The translations under genes and the position numbers were made by a program. Shown one piece after another: positions 49,911 to 59,069 of a stretch of DNA of 64,000 nt. The DNA is taken from contig OX388345.1 in NCBI GenBank assembly GCA_947579665.1, forward strand, positions 33,881,849-33,945,848, in the 5' to 3' direction. The notes under the pieces were generated by a model. That model searched no databases. It had not been told where the DNA came from and saw only the letters and a program-made list of their open reading frames with translations. Every line of letters begins with the position of its first letter. Position 1 is the stretch's first letter. The DNA comes from Sympetrum striolatum. Lineage: Eukaryota > Arthropoda > Insecta > Odonata > Libellulidae.

Positions 49911-50403
49911 AACTGGAGCTAAGCAGAATCGTAAATAGTGAGATGAACAAAGGTGGGATGGTTGCAATAATCAATTGACAATGGAAAGGAATTGTTGGTC
50001 TCGCAAGAAATAGGGGCATGAGCATTATTCGATGGAACAGATTGCTTTCCTAGAGTGAATTTAGCCGCAGGAATGCAGACACTAAAGATATTGAGAAATA
50101 TTAGTTGGATCAATGATCAGTATAAAAGTTCTGATAAGTTATTTCTGTTATTTGTGTGTGGTTGACTTTAACATAGGATATACTGTAAGATTAAGTGATG
50201 TATATACTTGCTAATATACCGTAATGTCCTTCATTTATGTACGGTGTATGACAAGGAAGAAAATAGCATTATGTATGAATAAGAAAATATTACTTTCTAC
50301 TTTCGTTTTTATTATATCAATCGGGTTTAAATACTGAGATTTTTTAAAGCTTGTAACTATGTCGATAATTTAGAGCAACGGTTTTATTAGGGGCTACCAT
50401 GAT

Positions 50404-50830
50404 ATTTACCCGAAGCATTTTTTTAAAGAAAGATTTTTTAAATGAAGAACAGTATTATATTAAATTTTAAATATTAAATTTTAGAATTTAATAATAATTA
50501 TTAATTTTATATATAATAATTATTAATAATAAATATTTTTTAAGTAGAGAAATGCTTAGATATCGGTCGGTCGTTAGAAAATCCAATAGCCGACCAATGA
50601 GAGGGCTGCATTCTAATTCTAACATTTACCCGAAGCATAAAAAATGTTTAAAGGAAATAAATTAATTTTTAATTCTTAAAATTTAATTTCAATTATATTC
50701 CGCTAATTAAACGTAATATTTATAATTATTTTATTTGCGTAAAAGATTTTGATTACGGTCGTTAGCAGTAAATTTCCATAGCCAGCCAATCACAGCGCTG
50801 CATTTAAAATTGACATGTATTTGAGTTGGT
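50404..50830 (+). promoter_or_regulatory. Right-arm tandem CCAAT-box promoter units
   Basis: ATTTACCCGAAGCAT occurs at 50404 and again at 50624, a tandem period of 220. Each unit ends in CCAAT-bearing sequence: AATCCAATAGCCGACCAATG (boxes at 50583 and 50594) and CATAGCCAGCCAATCACAGC (box at 50786), each followed by GGCTGCAT or CGCTGCAT. NF-Y binding is what such boxes usually mean; here it is inferred. Confidence 0.45.
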
Positions 50831-50839
50831 GAGAAAGCA

Positions 50840-51093
50840 GAGACTTCGGAGATTTCGTCGGGAGCGGACCTGTTAATATTTCATCTTCGGAAAACCGTTG
50901 AAAATTTGAATTTGCTAACTACTGTCAGTTTAAAACAACGATATTAGCAAAAATAATTATAACTTTCGATCAACTTAATATAATTTTAATGAATCTTCAA
51001 GTTACTTGTTTTCTTTTTTTAACAATTGGGTGAGACCATTGACCGAAGTGAAGTTAATTAGTGTTATCACCGAGGATTCTATATACTTATCTG
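50840..51093 (+). other. Exon 1 of right-arm unit (probably untranslated)
   Basis: Ends at 51093 with ATCTG|GTAAGTAATT, identical in the left arm. The start is inferred from the CCAAT box at 50786. Contains GATTTCGTCGGGAGCGGAC, the most strongly conserved part between arms. Intron length to exon 2 is 817 bases. Confidence 0.4.
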
Positions 51094-51171
51094 GTAAGTA
51101 ATTTATGATAAATTAATTTTATGTCTATTTTAAGAATGTTTTCATGCAAAAATAACATGCAGTTGAAAATA

Positions 51172-51500
51172 TTTGTTGTCGGGTGTGAACGGGAAATTTC
51201 TAGCAAAATGTCGAAAAATCTTAATTTTCATCGTAGAACGTCGATCAAAAGAGGCTTTAGCTCTTTGGACGAGTGAGATGACGAAGATAATAAAGTATTA
51301 CTCATTTGAATTGTTTATAACTTTTTAAATAGTGATGCACGCGGTCAGTTTTTTATGGTCCTCTATGATGGGAAGGTCAGGCGCTCAGTACCTGAGAAGG
51401 CGAGGTAAAGGCTAGGATAGAGAGACCCTCCAAATTTCCACCTGAAAAAAGTAATGGTGAAGCCCCTAGATATCTACCATTAACTGATAGTATCTATGTT
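51172..51500 (-). repeat. Dispersed repeat R2, copy 2, inside right-arm intron
   Basis: The minus strand matches 22693-23047: GTGGAAATTTGGAGGGTCT, AAAAGTTATAAACAATTCAA, GATCGACGTTCTACGATGAA and ATTAAGATTTTTCG are shared. It is absent from the left-arm intron. Confidence 0.8.
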
Positions 51501-51910
51501 ATTTTTAACAAAATTCAGATATATATTTTATATTTCGTTGCTTTATCTTAACAGAGAATTCTAACGGAATTTGGAACATGTTTTCTAAATTCTACTTTCC
51601 GATGAAAGTAAAAAATTTCGGCATTTTTTCTTGTAATTCAGTGTTAGGTTTTATTTAGCTATTTAATTTGATACTGGTTCTTCATTTAGCTAGATAATAA
51701 TTTAAACGTATGCAAAGCTTAATATTGACTTCTCTTAATTGTTAATCGCAATCGATTAGTTGATATTAAAGAGAAGAAATAGGTATGATAAATATCCCAT
51801 GCATTGATGTTATATTTTCTATGCTTATCATAACGGATATGCTAATATTTTTATTAGTAGTCGAGAGTGCTCAGAGGATCCCTACTAATTTGTTTTCTTT
51901 TCCTTTTCAG

Positions 51911-52044
51911 ATTTGAGAAAAACATTGGTATCTCTAACCTTTGGTAATGTTGCATCTTACGGGATCTTTTGTGTGTGATAGTGAAAGTGTTTCTGCGTGT
52001 GACAAGAACCATCCACTAAAGAGGCTTCCAGATGAAAGCTCAAG
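51911..52044 (+). CDS. Exon 2 of right-arm unit, possible start codon exon
   Basis: Preceded by TTTTCTTTTCCTTTTCAG and followed by GTTAGTAATT. An ATG at 51947 opens a frame to the donor (32 codons plus two bases), beginning MLHLTGSFVCDSESVSACDK and then NHPL. The left-arm exon has the same ATG position, the same reading frame and the same end phase, with 15 extra bases near its 3' end. The shared residues are LTG-F-VC-SE-VS and NHPL. Most differences change the amino acid, so coding is uncertain; a transcribed leader exon is the main alternative. No downstream exon could be assigned. Confidence 0.4.
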
Positions 52045-52480
52045 GTTAGTAATTTAACTTAAAGAATGGTTTTACCTCAGTGGTTCGCCTTTTTTGGAAC
52101 TGCTATTTTCTAGTTGCATCATTCTCTTCGTATCATGTGCTTTATTCAAATTACTCCATGGATTTCATCTATTTATTAATTTATACATATGCTATTCAAA
52201 GCATTTGATTGATAGGCAGGTTCTAGATAACTTATTATGATCATCTTGTGATCAGAATATGAATTAGGCCAAATAATTCAGCTAAGTATTTCTCTCTTAC
52301 GAACTGCAACTTGAACACTCTTCAATTAAAAATCTTTAATGCCAGAAACAGAACTTGAATATTTAATTCAATCGGTATTTCAATTTACCCATACAAAAGT
52401 TAATTTAAGCCAGATAAATTATTCTCAATTATTTTAACACATTTGAACAATTTATAATTTTATGTTGATGAAGGCAGGGA

Positions 52481-54179
52481 ACTTAACAGCCATATTTATT
52501 ATCAGCAATCTTAATTGTGAAAAAATATCAGTAAATTTCCTTATGCTGTAGTACCTAAACATTATTGTAACTCTAAGAATCACCTACTGGAACTCATGGG
52601 AGAGCCATGAGTTGTTTCATAAACTATCTGCAAAGAATTATTCTAGTATATATTTTTTTTAAATTTCTTATTCTTGGATAGTTCTTCTCAGATAGTTATA
52701 AATAAAGCATTAATGATAAACTATGAATGGATACCAACATTTTACTTGCATATTCTACAGTGATTTTTAATTAAAATATGAATGAAGGGGCTTCAATATT
52801 TGTATTCATATGCATATTTAATTCTAATTTAACATGACTTACATGGTAAATCAGTGGTGATTTTTAATTTAGAGTTCATGCCAACACCAGTGTTTTTGAA
52901 CACAGGATTCTGAATTCTTGGAATAAGAGAAATGAGTGAAAGGGCTACTTGCTTACCCTTTTTAGTTCACATAATTAGAATAATTATTATAAATTCCATT
53001 GTCAATTATGAATGATCATATTTGATTTGTGAATTACCACTGTCCACCTTTCATTTTTTTAATGTTAATCTTAATTTCTGTGAGAATTGAATATATTTTA
53101 GGTATGTATAAATCAATGATAGATAAAAATAGAATCAATTTTGGTGTGCAGACTGTATAAGTAAATTTACGTACATACATTACTTTAGAAGATCAAATAA
53201 TATTCTTAAAGAAATCGTTCTTATCCTTTCATTAGCTATTACTTTCTTAATAGTTTCAATTGCTGCTGATCTTTTTTATTTACCTTGAACTTAGATCTAT
53301 TCAGAGGAAGTATATTTATTTTTTGTTTGCTCTTGGATTAAATGAATTCAGTTATAGAATTTTCTGGAGATAACTCTATCAGAGATGACCTTAGAAAAAC
53401 CTCAGTGTTTATAAGTAAATACTAAAGTTGATTTTATCGACTTATGTGTCTCTGAAGTCAAAGATGACATTTAAAAGCAATTTTTTTCCCAAATTGATTT
53501 GCTACATAATATTTATAGTTAATTCATAATAAAAATGTATCTAGGAGTATATGCCGTAGGATGCAGTGTCACAGTTGCTCTGAGATGTAACTTGTTATAA
53601 ACTTATTAATTGTTTCATAACTACAGTTATTTACCTGAAATCTTTTTGAGCCATCTCCACATAGGATTTTTAACATCCTACCTCTAGACAGGGTTAAAGT
53701 CATCTCCCTTTTTTATGGATTTTTTCCATTTCTTTCTTCTTATCTCTTGCACCAGAATCTGAATCCTGCATTTATATTTAGACACATTTACTATCAGTTT
53801 TTACATGGTCTCCTCCCATAGAAAGATAAGGATAGAATTTACTCAAGGCGAATTGCAATTTTGAAACAATGTTGTTTGACCTCTCCCTTTAATGCTTTTC
53901 TTAACAGAAGTAGCTTGTGGTTAGTCTTACCCTTTATTCCCTTTTTCAAAGTTTAAGGTCCAAGTAATATTTTTTCTACCTCAATTTGGCCATTTAAATG
54001 ATATTACAATGGAATTGTTAACTCTTTGATATATTTTTTCAGTGGTAATTAGAAAAATACAAACATATCTGTGTCCTCTTTATCTTAGGGCCTAAGAATT
54101 AATGAAGCGTCTCCATTGAGTTATATATTTCCATAAATCCTGCATCACGACATTATCCTAGGAATATAATATCTACTCG
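52481..54179. other. AT-rich DNA, possible intron
   Basis: No exon, RNA or repeat was recognised with confidence after the end of the right arm. A weak resemblance of 53548-53580 to the left arm's hypothetical exon 3 start was not convincing. Confidence 0.45.
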
Positions 54180-54919
54180 ATACTGAATTTTACTTCATCC
54201 ACCTTTCTCTTTTTGGTCTTTTCTATTTGTTTTCTCTTTTCTACCATAGTTTTTTGAAACCTTAAATTGTTCATTCTCTTTACTTAACCCATCTATGTTG
54301 TTATAAATTTGCTGTGTTACATCTTTAACATTAATTTTGAAAGTTATGGGAATTTTATGGGAATTTTGCAAAGTTATTTCCACCCATTTATTAGGATGGA
54401 GTTCCACAAAGTTAAAGCTTCCTTGATTGCTTTCATTCTTTAATATTCTGTTGTTCTCTTATGTCAGCATTGCTAATTCTTTTCAATCTTATTTTCCCCT
54501 CAATACTTCTTAGGAACTGCATCTCTAGTGCCATTATTCTACACCATTACCTTTCTGACATTGTCTAAGTTTCGTATCCATATAAAATTATCAGCAAATA
54601 ATAATTCTTGACTTGACCACAACAAATGTTATATGCTTGGGAAAAATCTTCCTCCCTTATTTAGTCTATTTGAAATGTTGGGCTATATTTTCCCATCAGA
54701 AGTTTTGTGAACTCAGTAGAACTCAGTTAAATAAGTAAAACTATTACTCTATAATACTCTTCAAGAGTATATTGACAAGTGTAATATTAATGTGTACATT
54801 ATTTCTTCTTCTCACCAGAGTTTTATTTTTCTCAGTATTAATCTTTAGCCCATGGCATTTTATTTGTTCATTCCATTCATTTTCATTTCAATGTTTATAA
54901 CTTGTATAGAATTTTTTCA

Positions 54920-55440
54920 TGAGCAAATGTTAAAATAATGTTTAATTTTAATGTAGTTACTGAATAAACCATTTTAAATATTTAAAATGAAAATACTATA
55001 ATACTATCAAAGATTTAAATAAACTCTTATTTAGAAAATTGTTTAATTTTATATTTATATACATATGCTGTATTTGCTATGGATTATTTTATCATCAAAG
55101 TATTAGTAAAAGGGCTAAATTAGTTCCAACAAGTTCTATATGGCATTTAAAATGAAGAGTAATTTTACTAAAAGATATTAAAATAATTAGCAATCTTCTA
55201 CAAGTTCTGAAAGTTTGCATCAATTATAGTTATTATATATATCTCTTGCATCAATTTATAATTATTATATAAGTACCAGCATTTTTGTCACACATTTAAA
55301 TTACTTATTAATTAATAATTAATGAAAAATGATAATACTTTGAAAAGGCTAAATACGTTTTTTGAAGGATCAATTATGAATTATGATACATTAAAACAAT
55401 TGATATAGCGTTGAAAGGGGTCAAGAAATTCAGAGAATTT
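54920..55440 (-). repeat. AT-rich insert in LINE copy A, shared with copy B
   Basis: About 520 bases replacing the YADD region of the RT. The plus strand contains AATTAATAATTAATGAAAAA and AAAGATATTAAAATAATTAG; the complement appears at 63145-63655 in copy B. No coding or terminal repeat is visible, so its nature (older insertion, divergent filler or captured flank) is unknown. Confidence 0.6.
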
Positions 55441-55748
55441 TGGCATCATAGTGACCCCACTCAACTAGGTAACTCTTTTTGACATGACTAATTAAGTGTT
55501 AAACAGACTGGGTGGTAGAGCACTACCCTGGTTATGAACTTTCTTAACTTGAAACCATTTGGTATTCCCAAAAACTGCTTCTTACACAACATTTATGCAT
55601 TCTGTAATTGTCTTTTATTAAGTTTATATATTTTATATCAACACCTATTTCTTCTAAGCTTTTCCAAATAGATGGTTGTAAGGCAGGGTTGTACCCATTT
55701 TTGTTGATAAATACTACTTTTAGGTCTTTATTATATTCCCATTCCTTT

Positions 55749-56788
55749 TTTACTTTCTCCATATACGAAGTATAGAGAAAGTATTGTTTTCATGAAAAAA
55801 TTCGACTTCGAGATTTCAACGGAAATACATGTTTTCGGGTCCCTAGAACACGTTTTGACCATTTTCGGAATGATGTCTGTGTGTATGTATGTGTGTGTGT
55901 GTGTGTATGTGTGTGTGTGTGTGTGTGATAGTGGGCGCTCTAACGTGAAAACTATTAGTCGTATCAATACCAAACTTCATATATAGTACTGTGGTGTGTG
56001 CTGTCAGAGTTGATTAGTTTTTGGAGTAAATCGGTCAACCGGAAGTCGAGCTTTATACATTTAAGCTCATTTCCGGTTTTCAAAATATCTCCATAAATAT
56101 GATATATACGTATATTGTATTACTTATAAAAGTTTTAGATAGTAACATTTACTATAACTTTTGTATTTAACATAGTTTTGTATCACCGGTTGATTAGGAG
56201 TTATTCGTGAAATACTGATAAACCGGAAGAAGATGATTATGTACTTTGTGGGCGCTCTAACATGAAAACTATTTGTCGGATCAACACCAAATTTCATATA
56301 TAGTACTTTTATAACAGTCGGTAGAGTTGATTAGTTTTTGGAGTAAATCGGGCAACCGGAAGTTGAGCTTCATTCTTCAAAGCTCATTTCCGGTTTTCAA
56401 AATATCTCCATAAATATGATATTTAGGTATATACTATTAAATACCAATGTTTTAGAAAAAATAATTTACTATAACTTTTGTATGAAACATATTTTTGTAT
56501 CACTGATTGTTTAGGAGTTATTTATGAAATACTGATAAACCAGAAGTTGCTGATTAGGTACTTTGTGGGCGCTCTGGGCTCTATGGGCGAAAGGCCAAAT
56601 TCATCTTTTTTCATAGAGCATGTCCCGAAAAACATTATTTATAATGTTTGAGACATAAAAGGTATTGATATAAATTAAACACTCATCTTCCAAGTTTAGA
56701 TTGAATATAGAGTTCGAAATTACTGTCGTAGATAAATATTTACATCATATACATGGAGAAAGTCATGTGCTGGCCACATCAGATTTTT
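55749..56788 (+). mobile_element. Non-autonomous element E, copy 2 (E2), nested in LINE A
   Basis: Same order as E1 (17036-18095): CTTTCTCCATATACGAAGTA start, TG microsatellite, two GTGGGCGCTCTAAC tandem units, CCGGAAGT/ATTTCCGG hairpins, and CATGTGCTGGCCACATCAGA end. It interrupts the RT frame between the residues equivalent to FAVRQLI and KEWEYN. LINE copy B has the uninterrupted site, which sets the junction: CCCATTCCTTTTT on one side and TTTTTATTATTTG on the other. Any target duplication is inside the T run. No frame encodes a transposase. Confidence 0.85.
55875..55927 (+). repeat. TG microsatellite in E2
   Basis: About 26 TG-type units with TATG interruptions, at the position equivalent to 17166-17213 in E1. 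Confidence 0.9.
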
Positions 56789-57560
56789 ATTATTTGTTTT
56801 TCTGGAAATATAAGGCCCAATGAGGTTCTCCCTGTTCAGAAACTCTATTGTTCTTCACACATCACCACTTCTACTTGTGATTCAATTCTGTTAAGTATTA
56901 TTCTTTTCATTAATTTTGTGCATTGACTCATAAGAGTAATACTGCTGTAATTGTTGCATAGTATCTTGTTTCCTTTTTAAAACAGGTTCACTATTTCACC
57001 TTTGCCACAATCCTCTGGGATTCTTCTCTCTTTTAATTTGCAGTTGTATACTCTATTAAGCCATTACATTCCAACTGAATCAGCTGCTTCAATGTATCTA
57101 CTCTTACTTCATCCTTCTGCTCCATTCCATCATATGAAATGCTTTACATTGATTTTCAATTTTTTCTCTTGTTTTGCAGTTACAGTTTTTATGTCCTAAT
57201 TTAATAAATCACTGACCCATAGCTATTTTATTGCTTCTGGGTTTTACAATATTGTTCTTCCATTCAGCTATTCAATCTTTCCTACCATTTCAGTTGGTTT
57301 CCTTTTTTTTCATCTATTTGAAGAACATTTTCTGATTCTCATATATATCGCATTAAAAGTTATTTGGAAACTCATTCCAAGATTTATTTTTCTTCTCTTA
57401 CCATCCTCGGACATGCTCTTTTTAATCTCTTGCATACTCCCTCTAATATTTCATCATTGGAGTCATTTCTTTTCAAGCTTCTCCAATAAGTTCTCCAAAC
57501 TTTTTTTTTGTTTCTTACTGCCATTTTAAATTTTATTTCACCAATTAATTTTCACTAATG

Positions 57561-58824
57561 AACTATTATTTAATTTATTAAACTATCATCTTTCCTCTTG
57601 CACATTATTTAATGAACAAGTAATATTCAATTCCCAGCTAACACAATATCACAAATAGCTCCAAAATATTACAAAAATATGCAGATATCTGACTGATATT
57701 GCTTACCCAAATGGAAAAAATAGCTGTATATGGTAGGGATGAATTTGGTAGAGTTTAGGGCAATACCACTGATAGACTTCCATTACTTAACAGATATCAT
57801 TTCCATAAAATTGGAAGTAGCACAAGGTAAGGGATAATAAAGGAACTAGCTGAGCTTTGAGCCATATATAAACAGTAAAGGCACTCGTAAGAAATACTCA
57901 GTAATATTAAAAAAAATTGAAAAGTTAAAACTTAAAGCAATTATGTATAGGTAGATGAGAAAAGGAAGAGATTCATAGTAGATCTTTCTAAAGATAAATT
58001 TATTCCTTCGAATTTACTACATACCAATAAAAAGCTCAAAATAGAAACATCTTTTAATAGTATTTATTTCAACAAAGTGAAAGCAGGTACATGATAAAAA
58101 TTGAAAGACTGAGTAGAGTGTGAGAAAAAATCTTTGCAGCTGTAGGTTGGGATATATTAATGGGAGAAAAAATCAATAGGATAAAATTATTCAAGAAACC
58201 AGTAGGGGTGCAGCAAAGAATATATTCAAGATTTTTAGGATGTACCCCTACACCCTCTAAATAAGTAACAACAAACCAATAATTCTACATAAATAGCAGA
58301 AAAAGTAAGAAAAGAAATTAGTTTAAAATATAGGGTTAATCCTTTGCACCATCAACTCCTGTTATGCCACATGTCCTCTAGCATGGCTAAATAATAATAA
58401 ACTTAGATACAATATTTATTTCCATGCATTCCAATGCATATTTCCATTTCATTGCTTGCAATGCTAGTGTATCATTGAATATGAAATCCAAGTACAGAAA
58501 ACCAAATCAATTGTCCTTGGGAATTATTGCTCAAAGGAAACTCTGCATGGAAAACACTGAAAAAACTGAAGTTTTGCCACTCAGTAATGTTAACAATTTT
58601 CAAGGTGTTACTCATGAATTCTAATACTAATTGAAAGCTACTTAATGGCCTGACACATCCTCTTCACCAATTTTCACTGATTTCATCAAATATCTTGAGT
58701 CCATCCATTTTTTGCAATTGAGTATGTACTTTAAATACATGATAACTGAATTGCTGAAAAATTCTGCCTCTGCAGTTGAATTGTTAGTATATGTTTGCAG
58801 AAAAGTCTTTCAAAAATTAATCTC
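57561..58824. other. AT-rich DNA, nothing supported
   Basis: An imperfect inverted pair, GTAGGGGTGCA (58203) and TGTACCCCTAC (58243), brackets about 30 bases. Otherwise no gene or repeat recognised. Confidence 0.5.
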
Positions 58825-58872
58825 CAGAAATACTGAATGTTATGTTGTATAATATAACATTCAGTATTTCTG
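58825..58872. other. Perfect 19-bp stem hairpin (first of a pair)
   Basis: Arms 58825-58843 and 58854-58872 (CAGAAATACTGAATGTTAT and its exact complement) enclose a 10-base loop. No flanking terminal repeats were found. It could be a transcribed hairpin or a small palindromic insertion. Confidence 0.85.
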
Positions 58873-58878
58873 TAGATA

Positions 58879-58936
58879 AAGTCTTAACATATGTGGGGTA
58901 AAAAACATATTTCTTCATCCACATATGCTAAGACTT
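58879..58936. other. 18-bp stem hairpin with 22-base loop (second of a pair)
   Basis: Arms 58879-58896 (AAGTCTTAACATATGTGG) and 58919-58936 (CCACATATGCTAAGACTT) pair at 17 of 18 positions around a 22-base loop. Total span of 58 nt is in the size range of an insect pre-miRNA, though the stem is a little short. It starts only six bases after the previous hairpin. Confidence 0.8.
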
Positions 58937-59040
58937 CCAGAAGCTCTACTATGAATTTTAATCAGTTTTCAATCAAGAAAATTAAATAATCAGTAGTTTC
59001 TCGTGATGAAATTGAATTGATATTGAATTGAAATTGATTT

Positions 59041-59064
59041 AAATTATGACAATTGTCATAATTT
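59041..59064. other. Perfect 24-bp palindrome
   Basis: AAATTATGACAA followed by its exact complement TTGTCATAATTT. Flanking GAATTGAAATTG (left) and TCAATTC (right) extend the symmetry imperfectly. Could be a binding site for a dimeric factor or a chance AT palindrome. Confidence 0.8.
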
Positions 59065-59069
59065 CAATT

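Larger units (their letters stand above)
47336..50394. other. Spacer between the inverted arms
   Basis: About 3.06 kb with no counterpart in either arm. It contains a 105-codon plus frame at 48170-48487 without recognisable domain, a possible exon ending at 48891 (separate entry) and a short R3 copy (49800-49910). Composition is AT-rich. Confidence 0.6.
50395..52480 (+). repeat. Right arm of head-to-head inverted duplication
   Basis: Aligns with the minus strand of 44050-47335 from the CCAAT units through both exons and about 430 bases beyond exon 2 (last clear landmarks TCTCTCTTACGAACTG, ATTTAATTCAATCGG and AAATTATTCTCAATTATTTT). Arms read away from each other. By eye, identity is highest around exon 1 and exon 2 and their junctions. 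The right arm carries an R2 insertion in its intron that is missing on the left. Confidence 0.85.
54180..57560 (-). pseudogene. LINE remnant, copy A, split by element E2
   Basis: Read on the minus strand: a basic linker (KFKMAVRNKKKVWRTYWR, about 57540), a block around 57100, RT block 2/3 broken by E2 (KEWEYNKDLKVVFINK then IWKSLEEIGVDIKYINLIKD, 55740-55590), QGSALPPSLFNT near 55500, an unrelated ~520-bp AT-rich insert (54920-55440) where the YADD motif should be, then GLKINTEKNKTLVRR near 54840 and a decayed C-terminal region to about 54180. This resembles the RTE-like/L1-like style of RT (FIDxEKAYDRVP...QGSxLSP). Many stops and frameshifts. Copy B (61318-63657) is an inverted partial duplicate. 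Confidence 0.85.

Noticed and set aside
53548..53580. Right-arm counterpart of the hypothetical left-arm exon 3
   Set aside because: Only a short, gapped resemblance (TGCCGTA...TCACA) and no continued frame or acceptor.
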